From Betaproteobacteria bacterium (GTDB taxonomy: Bacteria; Pseudomonadota; Gammaproteobacteria; Burkholderiales; Eutrophovitaceae), in contig QXZO01000044.1 of assembly GCA_009886305.1 (NCBI GenBank), positions 1 to 8,013 of the forward strand: a DNA stretch of 8,013 nucleotides, given 5' to 3'. The notes beneath the pieces were generated by a model. It made no database searches, was not told the DNA's origin, and saw only the letters and a program-made list of their open reading frames with translations. Positions 1-6,952 of this stretch are shown in pieces. The position numbers were made by a program, and so were the translations under genes. Positions within the stretch are counted from its first letter, which is position 1; each line of letters starts with the position of its first letter.

Positions 1-13
1 GTACGTTATTCAT
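1..13 (-). CDS. 5' end of an unidentified gene (first four codons only)
   Basis: An ATG at 11-13 on the minus strand begins a frame reading M-N-N-V before the window ends. It is preceded by a strong Shine-Dalgarno sequence (AGGAGAG, complement of 20-26) at a 6-base spacing. That is the best ribosome binding site in the window, so I infer a real gene start and not a chance ATG. It lies 61 bases downstream of the msrQ stop in the same orientation and could be the next gene of the transcript. Four codons cannot identify the product. Confidence 0.6.
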
Positions 14-19
14 AAATGG

Positions 20-26
20 CTCTCCT
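20..26 (-). promoter_or_regulatory. Shine-Dalgarno site of the gene leaving the window
   Basis: The minus strand reads AGGAGAG, a close match to the anti-Shine-Dalgarno complement, six bases before ATG at 11-13. The rest of the gap, 27-74, is AT-rich. It holds a small inverted repeat (GGCC, 7-base loop, GGCC at 50-64) that is not followed by a T-run, so I do not call it a terminator. Confidence 0.6.
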
Positions 27-74
27 AAGTGTTTAATTTACATAAATATTGGCCAGTTTACGGCCCCATAATTC

Positions 75-692
75 TCATTTTTTTCTGCTGAATATAAACA
101 ACCGATAGCCTAACAAAAAGAATAACGAGGTGGCGAATATTAACGGCTCCGTTATGTCACGTTTAACCAGTATAAAAAAGTAGATTACCCCTAAAATAGC
201 GATAAGATAAACCCCCCTATGTAAACACCTCCATCGCATTGATCCCATCATCAACTTGATGCGACTTATTGACGTTATAGCCAATATTAAGAGTCCCACA
301 AATGCGGTAAAGCCAAAATAGATAAAAGGACGATCTGTGAGGTCTAACAAAATCTCTGTCCAATCGAAATACTGATCCAAAACCAGCCAAGTCATGAAAT
401 GGACTAGGGAATAGAAAAAAGTAATAAGACCTAAAGTTCTTCTAAAAGGAAAAACAAAAGGCATATTAAAAACCAGTCGAATGGGCGTTACGGACAGTGT
501 CAGCATCAAAAAGAAGAGCGTCCACCATCCAGTGAATTGTGAAATGAACTCAATCGGATTTGCGGTTAACTCATCCGTGATCGCACGCAGAACCAAAATG
601 CCTAGCGGCAGTAAACCGCCCAACCAAATCAACGGAATCTTAAAACGATTTTTTTTACCAGAGGATCTCGGCGCACGAGCTGAGTACGTCAT
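75..692 (-). CDS. msrQ: MsrQ, haem-binding membrane subunit of the periplasmic methionine sulfoxide reductase
   Basis: MsrQ (formerly YedZ) is an inner-membrane b-type haem protein of the ferric-reductase-like transmembrane family. It takes electrons from the cytoplasmic or respiratory side and passes them to periplasmic MsrP. This copy has 205 residues, close to the family length. After a basic N-terminus (about residues 1-19) I see about six hydrophobic segments, near 20-36, 53-72, 85-105, 124-143, 159-177 and 184-200. Family landmarks are RRTLGL at 84-89 followed by H98, and LHR at 157-159 with H158. H98 and H158 are 60 residues apart, as are the E. coli haem-ligand histidines H91 and H151 as I recall them. 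The third expected His (E. coli H164) falls at residue 171, which is Tyr here. The start ATG is 12 bases after the msrP stop, with no clear Shine-Dalgarno sequence, which suggests coupling to msrP. The identification is firm; the effect of Y171 is unknown. Confidence 0.93.
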   Translation of the reverse strand: MTYSARAPRSSGKKNRFKIPLIWLGGLLPLGILVLRAITDELTANPIEFISQFTGWWTLFFLMLTLSVTPIRLVFNMPFVFPFRRTLGLITFFYSLVHFMTWLVLDQYFDWTEILLDLTDRPFIYFGFTAFVGLLILAITSISRIKLMMGSMRWRCLHRGVYLIAILGVIYFFILVKRDITEPLIFATSLFFLLGYRLFIFSRKK

Positions 693-704
693 AAACTAAG
701 TACG

Positions 705-1658
705 TTAAAAATGTTTAGTGAGATCTAAGTTCCGATAAAGACTCTCCACCCATTCAGAATATCCATTAAACATCAATGTGTCCCGTTTAAGAAAATCCCC
801 GATACGCCTCTCTCTTCTTTGACTCCACCTGGGATGCGAGACATTTGGATTCACGTTTGAATAAAATCCATATTCTTTCGGATTAGCTAGGTTCCATGAG
901 GAACTTGGTTGCTTTTCCGTCACTCTGATAGTAACGATTGATTTCGCGCTCTTAAATCCGTATTTCCATGGCACAACAATTCTAACTGGCGCTCCATTTT
1001 GATTGGGTAAGACCTCTCCATACAAACCCACAGTCAAAAGCGTAAGTGGGTTCATGGCCTCATCGATACGCAATCCCTCTGTGTAGGGCCAGTCAAGTAC
1101 TGGACTTTTTTGTCCAGGCATTTGTTCCTCATCATATAAAGAAACAAATTGGACAAAACGGGCATTTCCTGTCGGTTGTACCGCATTTAGCAATTTTGAC
1201 AAAGGGAAACCAAGCCACGGAATCACCATTGACCAAGCCTCTACGCATCGCAGCCTATAAATTCGCTCCTCTATGGGCGCCAAGCGTAAAACGTCATCCA
1301 TGTCGAACGTTTTTGGTCGACTCACCTCACCGATCACTTGTATTTTCCACGCATCCGTTTTCAATCGATAAGCCTGCTCAAACGGGTCCTCCTTACCCGT
1401 ACCAAATTCATAAAAATTATTATATCGAGTAACGTCCGAGTAGCTTGTTTGCTCCTCGTCACTTGAAAATTTACTTTTATTTGCGTCTATTGGTACAGGA
1501 AATTTGGAAACATCTCGGGATTCCACACCGCCCTCTGGAATTGCTAATGCAGCCAAGGATGCGACGCTTCCTTGGATCCAACGCCGTCGAGATTCGAACA
1601 ACGTTCTCGATGTTATTTCTGATGAGCAAATGTCGGTTGTAAATATATGTTTTCTCAT
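705..1658 (-). CDS. msrP: MsrP, molybdopterin-dependent periplasmic methionine sulfoxide reductase catalytic subunit
   Basis: MsrP (YedY) carries a molybdopterin cofactor and reduces methionine sulfoxide in periplasmic proteins, using electrons from MsrQ. The 317 residues compare with about 334 in E. coli. The N-terminus has a twin-arginine signal: S23-R-R-R-W-I-Q29, then a hydrophobic stretch to about residue 40. This is export by Tat after cofactor insertion. The pattern S-E-I-T upstream of the arginines resembles the S-D-V-T of the E. coli precursor, which supports the ATG at 1658 even though the Shine-Dalgarno sequence is weak. The expected Mo-ligating cysteine is C138 in RLRCVEAWSM. Other family motifs are the NQNGAPVRIVVPWKYGFKS block (219-237) and the C-terminal YGFYSNVNPNVSHPRW block (263-278). 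The order msrP-msrQ matches E. coli. No HprRS/YedVW-type two-component genes lie in the window, so the mode of induction is not visible. Confidence 0.96.
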   Translation of the reverse strand: MRKHIFTTDICSSEITSRTLFESRRRWIQGSVASLAALAIPEGGVESRDVSKFPVPIDANKSKFSSDEEQTSYSDVTRYNNFYEFGTGKEDPFEQAYRLKTDAWKIQVIGEVSRPKTFDMDDVLRLAPIEERIYRLRCVEAWSMVIPWLGFPLSKLLNAVQPTGNARFVQFVSLYDEEQMPGQKSPVLDWPYTEGLRIDEAMNPLTLLTVGLYGEVLPNQNGAPVRIVVPWKYGFKSAKSIVTIRVTEKQPSSSWNLANPKEYGFYSNVNPNVSHPRWSQRRERRIGDFLKRDTLMFNGYSEWVESLYRNLDLTKHF

Positions 1659-1699
1659 ATTACTAGTCGGAAACCTGTTAAAAAAATTTTAATAATGGA

Positions 1700-3106
1700 T
1701 CACACAAGGAAGACGGTCGCTAGACCAAGAAATATTAAAAATCCCATACTATCGGTGCTGAATGTTAATAAAACGGAGGAACCTATAGCCGGATCTCTTC
1801 CCATTTTCTGTAAAAATAATGGGACTAGCATCCCCACTCCAGCACCCACAATTAAATTGAGTAACATCGCTCCTAACATGACAAATCCGAGCGACACATT
1901 TCCGTAAAGTAACCACGCGAAAATACCAGCAACTGAACCCCATAAAATGCCGTTCACTAATGCAATCGATAATTCCTTACGTAAAAGTCCTCTAGCATTA
2001 CTTCTATTAATCTCCTCAAAAGCAAGGGCTCGAACAATAAGCGCGACAGTTTGATTACCAGAGTTTCCGGCTATTGCGGCAACGATCGGCATTAAGGCAG
2101 CCAAAGCGACCAGTTTCTCTATTGAATCTTCAAATAATCCAATAACACGGGACGCAAAGAAAGCGGTCCCTAAATTGACCGCGAGCCAAAGCCACCTATT
2201 CTTTGCACTCTTCCACACAGATGAGAATAAATCTTCATCTCGCAAACCGACTTTACCCAAAGACTCCTGCTCCGCATCCTCTCTTATATAATCGACAATA
2301 TCTGTAATCGTCATCCTTCCAACAATACGACTGTAGGCATCAACTACGGGAGCAGAGACCAAATCATATCGCTCAAAAGCATGCGCCGCGCTCTCGGCAT
2401 CTCTATCCGGGTTAAAAGTCACGATATCAGTCGACATAACATCACAAACCTTCGTCTCGGGCGCAGCTACAATCAAATCACTTACAGACAACGCACCTTT
2501 TAAGACTTCTCGACGATCGACTACAAATAGCTTATCGGTATTTGGTGGTAACCTCTCGAGTCGTCTCAGATATCTAAGCACCACATCGAGCGCAACATCC
2601 TCTCGAACGGTAACCATCTCAAAATCCATTAACGCCCCTACCGTATCCTCTGGATAAGACAATGCTGCTTTTAACTGCAGTCGCTCTTCCTCCGACAAGG
2701 AGCTAAATACGTCGGCAATAACCTCCTCTGGCAAGTCTGGCGCAAGATCGGCAATTTCGTCAGCATCCAATTGCTCTGTTGCCGCGACAAGCTCTTGAGT
2801 GTCCATGTCGGCTATAAGCGTTTCTCTAACCGCGTCTGACACCTCAAGTAAAACATCCCCATCCACATCCGATGGAATGAACTTCCAAACAACCAACCGT
2901 TCATCGAGAGGTAATTGCTCCAACATTGCCGCGATATCAGCTGGGTGCATTGAATCTAATCGCTCTTGTAGCTCAATCAGGCTTTGCTCTTGACGACTAT
3001 CTACCTCAATATTTTGATGATTTTCGAGAATTACCTTTATATCTTCAAGGCATTGTTGAACCGTATCGACACGACCTCGAGTATTTTTTACGTCGATATC
3101 ATTCAT
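1700..3106 (-). CDS. mgtE: MgtE-family magnesium channel/transporter
   Basis: MgtE is a homodimeric inner-membrane Mg2+ channel gated by its cytoplasmic domains. The 468 residues fit the usual length of about 450. Domain order is as expected: an acidic MgtE_N helical domain (about 40-145), with DSMHPADIAAMLEQLP at 51-66; two CBS domains (about 150-275), with CDVMSTDIVTFNPD at 221-234 and RMTITDIVDYI at 264-274; then a plug helix and a five-helix membrane domain (about 300-468). The membrane signature is LMPIVAAIAGNSGNQT (338-353), and DPAIGSSVLLTFSTDSMG runs from 438 to 455. D452 in the last helix corresponds by position to the Mg2+-site D432 of the Thermus enzyme. Translation is well supported by GAGGA six bases before the ATG. 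The gene starts 50 bases after the unknown secreted gene and ends 41 bases before msrP. There is no room for a magnesium riboswitch in the 50-base leader. Confidence 0.96.
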   Translation of the reverse strand: MNDIDVKNTRGRVDTVQQCLEDIKVILENHQNIEVDSRQEQSLIELQERLDSMHPADIAAMLEQLPLDERLVVWKFIPSDVDGDVLLEVSDAVRETLIADMDTQELVAATEQLDADEIADLAPDLPEEVIADVFSSLSEEERLQLKAALSYPEDTVGALMDFEMVTVREDVALDVVLRYLRRLERLPPNTDKLFVVDRREVLKGALSVSDLIVAAPETKVCDVMSTDIVTFNPDRDAESAAHAFERYDLVSAPVVDAYSRIVGRMTITDIVDYIREDAEQESLGKVGLRDEDLFSSVWKSAKNRWLWLAVNLGTAFFASRVIGLFEDSIEKLVALAALMPIVAAIAGNSGNQTVALIVRALAFEEINRSNARGLLRKELSIALVNGILWGSVAGIFAWLLYGNVSLGFVMLGAMLLNLIVGAGVGMLVPLFLQKMGRDPAIGSSVLLTFSTDSMGFLIFLGLATVFLV

Positions 3107-3112
3107 AAATCA

Positions 3113-3117
3113 TCCTC
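3113..3117 (-). promoter_or_regulatory. Shine-Dalgarno site of mgtE
   Basis: The minus strand reads GAGGA, six bases before the ATG at 3104-3106. This fixes the mgtE start. The rest of the gap (3118-3156) contains the palindromes GAGCGCTC (3128-3135) and CTGCAG (3123-3128). They have no loop and no T-tract, so they are not a recognisable terminator. Confidence 0.6.
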
Positions 3118-3156
3118 AAAAACTGCAGAGCGCTCAAAATATAACTTAGCATAACC

Positions 3157-3951
3157 CTACATTGGCGTTAATTCTGCGAATGGCTCAGGCTGACACACTA
3201 CCCGCTCGGCTTCTAAATTAGCGTTAAAAATCTCAACAGTTCCAGAATCAGTCCAACTGAAGCCATAGTAAGCTATACCGGTTGATGATTGCAGGTCCTC
3301 AGCTTCGATATAGTCGCAAGTCGCACCATCCCGTATCAAGGACACCTCATAATAGAATGCACTTTCATTGGGGAATGTTGCCTTACCCTCATCGGTAAAG
3401 ACCCATTCATTGCCGCCCTTATCGAAATACTCACCGCTCAATACGATGTTATTGATGATTGGTCCTAACTCCTTACCCACACGCTCATAATAGGCCCACT
3501 GACCGTCCATTATGAGAGGCTCTTGTATCTGTAATTGTCGAAATTGACCGTCTGCAGATTTTTGTCCCTTAAACCATACATAAACAACATCCTCTGCAGA
3601 GGTTGGCACATTCCTCTCTCCTAAAACCAACCGATAAGTGTCTGGGTCTTCTCCTGGTTCAACATCAAATACAATCATCAATGTCGCCTTCACCATGTCC
3701 GTCGCAAAGTAGGGAAAAACACGCCCTTCTTTCTTTATTGCGATCAATACCGGCTTAGACTTTTTCTCAGCCTCGTGAGGCTGTTTTGTCTCCCTCAAGA
3801 TATCAAGGTAGCTCCTTTCAAACCATATTCCCTCTAGATCGTCAATGAAAACTCGATCATTCGCATTAGCATCAGAAATTGGTACTACCAAAGAAACTAT
3901 TACAAACATTATTGAAGTTTTTAGCTTCCAATACGCGTAATTAAAAATCAC
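3157..3951 (-). CDS. Unrecognised secreted protein, about 264 residues
   Basis: I do not recognise the family. Numbering from the outer GTG (3952-3954), there is a clear Sec signal peptide: basic/polar residues to about 13, a hydrophobic core at 15-26, and a likely signal peptidase I site after A29-N30-A31. The product is probably periplasmic or exported. The mature part is acidic and rich in aromatic and beta-type segments, with DLEGIWFERSYL at 39-50, VVYVWFKGQK at 123-132 and GEYFDKGGNEWVFTDEGK at 174-191. Two cysteines, C213 and C254, are the only ones and could form a disulfide. No catalytic motif is visible. Two adjacent GTG codons (3954 and 3951) could each start it. I prefer the second because GGGAG (3958-3962) sits six bases from it and only three from the first. 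It begins about 11 bases after the amidase stop, so it is very likely coupled to that gene. Confidence 0.82.
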   Translation of the reverse strand: MIFNYAYWKLKTSIMFVIVSLVVPISDANANDRVFIDDLEGIWFERSYLDILRETKQPHEAEKKSKPVLIAIKKEGRVFPYFATDMVKATLMIVFDVEPGEDPDTYRLVLGERNVPTSAEDVVYVWFKGQKSADGQFRQLQIQEPLIMDGQWAYYERVGKELGPIINNIVLSGEYFDKGGNEWVFTDEGKATFPNESAFYYEVSLIRDGATCDYIEAEDLQSSTGIAYYGFSWTDSGTVEIFNANLEAERVVCQPEPFAELTPM

Positions 3952-3957
3952 CACTTA

Positions 3958-3962
3958 CTCCC
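3958..3962 (-). promoter_or_regulatory. Shine-Dalgarno site abutting the amidase stop codon
   Basis: GGGAG on the minus strand follows directly after the TAA stop of the amidase (3963-3965), in the run TAAGGGAGTAAGTGGTG. Its spacing is three bases to the first GTG and six to the second, so it decides the start of the downstream secreted protein in favour of 3949-3951. A ribosome finishing the amidase would cover this site, which implies translational coupling. Confidence 0.6.
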
Positions 3963-5375
3963 TTAGAATTGAGGACGAGTTTTCCAAACCTCATTTAACT
4001 GTTCAAAAGCATGCCCGAATTGCAACAAGCCAAATTCATCTCTAAAACGACCAACAATCTGCAACCCGACGGGCAATCCAGCAGAAGAAAACCCAGCTGG
4101 AACCGAAAGCGCAGGGTGGCCGGTAACACTAATTCGAAAACACGATTTCATCCACTCAAGATAGTTTGACAAAGTGCTTCCGTTAATTTCTTTGACGTAA
4201 GGAAGGTTAATATCAAATGGTAAGACCTGCGTCACTGGGCAAATTATAAACTCATACGTATCCATAAATCGATTGAACCGATCAAAGAGTGCTGTTCTAA
4301 GTCGCTCCGCTCGACCCAGATCGGATCCTTTAAGCGACTTCCCCTGTTCAATATTCCAAACTAAGGTATCTTTAAATCGAGATGGGTGCTTTTTCAATAA
4401 ATCGCCAAGCGATGACTCCATATGCCAAGCCCTCATGACGTGGAAAACCTCGTCTGCTTCTTTCAGGTCAGGATCAACTTCCTCCACAATACACCCGAGA
4501 TCTTCAAGACTACGTGCCGCACCGTCAATGACTGTAAGAACCTCATTATCTACAGGCAAACCGCCAAGCGTCCGACTCCACGCCACCCGCACTCCTTTAA
4601 AATCTCTCTGTAAACTCTGCTGAAAAATACTTGGATTCTCCATTATTGACAGGGGACAGCGTCTATCTGGACCCGCAATGGCAGACAACATTAAAGAGAT
4701 GTCAGTCACTGTTCTAGCCATTGGTCCCAAAACTGATAATGGAAACCAAGCTGCAGGATTTGGCCAAGTTGGAACGCGACCCGTTGAGGGCCTGAGTCCA
4801 ACAACATTACAAAAACTGGCTGGATTTCTAAGAGATCCTCCCAAGTCTGAACCATCAGCAATTGGTATGAGGCCAGCGGCGAGCGCCGCCGCTGCCCCGC
4901 CACTTGAACCTCCACAAGTTTTATCCAGATCATACGGATTTCGAGTAGCACCAAAAATCTTGTTAAAAGTTTGGCTACCCGCCCCAAACTCAGGGGTATT
5001 GGTCTTACCAATAGTCACTGCTCCAGATTGTTGCAACCGATCTACGATCAAAGCATTTTGGTCTGGAATGAAATCCTCAAAAATAGGAGACCCAAATGTA
5101 GTTCTCATACCTGCGGTAACAGTTAGATCCTTGTGAGCAATAGGCAAAGCCTCTAATATCCCTATGGGATGTTTTTTCCTAAGGCATTGATCAATATGTC
5201 GAGCAGTGCTTCTGGCCTGATCCTCATCCAACGTGACAATCGCATTAATTTTTCCGTTTAATTTAGCTATTTGATCTAAATGGCAATCCAGCAACTCTAG
5301 AGCTGAGATATCTCCTTGAGCAACCATTTCAAGCATTTTGTGTGCAGGCAAGAAACAAACATCCAAATTAGTCAT
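3963..5375 (-). CDS. Amidase-signature family hydrolase, substrate unknown
   Basis: This belongs to the amidase-signature family, which hydrolyses carboxamides with a Ser-cisSer-Lys triad. All three residues are present: K82 in ALPIAHKDLTV, S157 in CGGSSGG, and nucleophile S181 in DLGGSLRNPA. The Lys-to-cisSer spacing of 75 and the Ser-to-Ser spacing of 24 match those of mammalian FAAH (K142, S217, S241). The 470 residues are a normal length. The C-terminal GHPALSVPAGFSSAGLPVGLQIVG block (419-442) is also typical. There is no signal peptide, so it acts in the cytoplasm. GatA of the tRNA amidotransferase is a relative, but no gatB or gatC lies next to it, so I favour a free-standing amidase; the sequence does not show the substrate. 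The ATG start has no clear Shine-Dalgarno sequence. It starts 25 bases after the upstream metallopeptidase and is probably co-transcribed with it. Confidence 0.92.
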   Translation of the reverse strand: MTNLDVCFLPAHKMLEMVAQGDISALELLDCHLDQIAKLNGKINAIVTLDEDQARSTARHIDQCLRKKHPIGILEALPIAHKDLTVTAGMRTTFGSPIFEDFIPDQNALIVDRLQQSGAVTIGKTNTPEFGAGSQTFNKIFGATRNPYDLDKTCGGSSGGAAAALAAGLIPIADGSDLGGSLRNPASFCNVVGLRPSTGRVPTWPNPAAWFPLSVLGPMARTVTDISLMLSAIAGPDRRCPLSIMENPSIFQQSLQRDFKGVRVAWSRTLGGLPVDNEVLTVIDGAARSLEDLGCIVEEVDPDLKEADEVFHVMRAWHMESSLGDLLKKHPSRFKDTLVWNIEQGKSLKGSDLGRAERLRTALFDRFNRFMDTYEFIICPVTQVLPFDINLPYVKEINGSTLSNYLEWMKSCFRISVTGHPALSVPAGFSSAGLPVGLQIVGRFRDEFGLLQFGHAFEQLNEVWKTRPQF

Positions 5376-5400
5376 ATATTTAAGTCACTGCTATCTAAAT

Positions 5401-6816
5401 TTAACGATCGAATCCTACAGGATTCATAATTTGAGCGGCTATCCCATTTGCAGCGCCTTCATCAAAAACCGGCTTAGCTCCCAAAAATTGTATGCCAAGC
5501 GCTTCGAATGTCGCTTTAAAATCTGGAAACTCTTCAATCTCAATTTCAACCAATTTACGACGCACAAATAAATCGGTCTCAAATAATACGTCAAGGTCAG
5601 ACAACAATTTGTCACCGGAGATGCTTCGAAATTCATCATAACAACACTCATGATATTTCAACAAAACATCTAACAAAGTCACCGCACCCTGAGACTGAAC
5701 CCTTAAATCTACATCTCTTTGAAAAAAATAGGCTGCACCGCCCCAGTAGACACGAAGGTAAGTCCCCCTCCTAGCGAGTCGCCGCATTGACTCGGCTACT
5801 GTATAACCTCTCCCCGTATGTTTCCCCGAGGCGAAACCCCGATAAAGTCTCGACCAAGACTCCTGAGCAGTTATTGCGCCGCTCTTAACCATAGAAAGGT
5901 GCTGCAGGTACGTAGGCAATCCTTCAATAATCCAATAGTCACCGGAATCAATATGGGGGAACATAAAGTGCGACATCTCATGTGGAAGACTGAAATCCCA
6001 CAAAAGCTGTTCTAGGTTGGCGTCACGCTTCACAAAAAGATGAATTCCCGCGCCGCCGCCCCTGGTAATGTAAGCCCATGGAACGATAGTTTTAGTCCGA
6101 TCACTAGGACTTATAATTACCTGCACTTTAGTTCTCGGAAAAAATCCCATCAACGCTGAAACACCCTCCGCAGATTGCCTGACCCAATGGCTCATATCGG
6201 CTGCAGTCGCGCGCTGAAATTCGCCTAAAATACTGACTTCAAAAATGCTACCGTTAACATCAACGGTATCAGGAACCTGGCTAGAGAAAGCAACAATGCC
6301 TTCCCATTCGATGGCAGTATTGACGCCAATGAACCTGGCTTTATCAAGCCGGCTCCAAGGTGCTGATACATAAACGCCATTGGGCAGAATAAAATTTATA
6401 TCGAATTCTGCGTAATCAGTCTTTGAACTCGGCCTCAATAACCAATCCCCAATTGAGGTGAGCATCTCTCGTCCGTCAATTAATCGTGTTTCAGCACCAC
6501 CACGCTGCTCTCCGCGATACCTTGGAATTAATAGAACATCATAAAAGATACAACGGCCTGTCTCTGCAGCAGGAATGTTTACTCTATCAAGTTCAAACTC
6601 AAGTACCTTCCCAGTATTAAATCGCACATTACTCACGAAAGTACTCGAACCATCATTTGCGAATAAAGCTGGAGGAAGCTTATGATCAAAACATATTGAG
6701 ACTTCTAAGCTTTGCAGGTCGTCTCCAACTTTTACTTCATAGTGAACAGACGGATTGTTTGATTCAGCGAGGGCTAGACGCGGCAAAACTAAACATAAAT
6801 AGAAAATTATTTTCAT
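5401..6816 (-). CDS. Secreted gluzincin-type zinc metallopeptidase, M61-like without PDZ (paralogue of the upstream gene)
   Basis: A predicted exported zinc peptidase of clan MA. I start it at ATG 6814-6816, which gives 471 residues and a clean Sec signal peptide (residues 1-17, cleavage after ALA). The frame stays open to a GTG at 6867, but that adds 17 residues that would bury the signal. Shine-Dalgarno support is weak for either. The N-terminal half (about 20-200) looks like beta-sheet, with cysteines at 42 and 89. The catalytic half has TRGGG (251-255) plus H259, then HEMSH (279-283) and EG with E298 as the expected third zinc ligand, an HExxH-x14-E arrangement. RVYWGGAAYFFQRDVDLR (355-372) resembles the YYxKG...LDxxxR helix of M61 aminopeptidases. 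A Cys-Cys pair is at 391-392. It ends soon after, with no PDZ domain. The substrate is unknown. M1, M61 or Peptidase_MA-like assignment needs a profile search. Confidence 0.85.
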   Translation of the reverse strand: MKIIFYLCLVLPRLALAESNNPSVHYEVKVGDDLQSLEVSICFDHKLPPALFANDGSSTFVSNVRFNTGKVLEFELDRVNIPAAETGRCIFYDVLLIPRYRGEQRGGAETRLIDGREMLTSIGDWLLRPSSKTDYAEFDINFILPNGVYVSAPWSRLDKARFIGVNTAIEWEGIVAFSSQVPDTVDVNGSIFEVSILGEFQRATAADMSHWVRQSAEGVSALMGFFPRTKVQVIISPSDRTKTIVPWAYITRGGGAGIHLFVKRDANLEQLLWDFSLPHEMSHFMFPHIDSGDYWIIEGLPTYLQHLSMVKSGAITAQESWSRLYRGFASGKHTGRGYTVAESMRRLARRGTYLRVYWGGAAYFFQRDVDLRVQSQGAVTLLDVLLKYHECCYDEFRSISGDKLLSDLDVLFETDLFVRRKLVEIEIEEFPDFKATFEALGIQFLGAKPVFDEGAANGIAAQIMNPVGFDR

Positions 6817-6952
6817 TTTTTGATAAATGCAATTCCCACGCAAAATACCGAACATTAAAGTTAACACATCGATAATGTTGAGTTATGTATGAGAAGCAAT
6901 GCAATCACAAATCGTTTCAAGCCTATTTATAATCAATACTCGAAGTCGCCCA

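Noticed and set aside
50..64. Inverted repeat GGCC-N7-GGCC after msrQ, considered as a terminator
   Set aside because: The stem is only four base pairs and no T-run follows on the minus strand. A well-placed ribosome binding site for the next gene lies just beyond.
683..705. Direct repeat AGTACGT at 683-689 and 699-705 around the msrP-msrQ junction
   Set aside because: Seven bases twice is close to chance expectation. There is no symmetry or third copy nearby to suggest an operator.
3107..3156. Magnesium riboswitch or promoter before mgtE
   Set aside because: The gap is 50 bases, too short for an M-box, and the only TATATT-like element has no -35 match at the right distance.
4678..5136. 152-codon open frame on the plus strand
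   Set aside because: It lies wholly antisense to the amidase-signature core, which has an intact catalytic triad. It has no family motif or good ribosome binding site and is best read as a shadow frame. The same applies to the plus-strand frame at 1046-1432 opposite msrP.
6882..6910. Possible minus-strand promoter before the complete metallopeptidase (TTGTGA, 17-base spacer, CATAAC)
   Set aside because: Each hexamer matches only four of six consensus positions and the -10 lacks its most conserved last T. A match this weak is expected by chance in AT-rich DNA.
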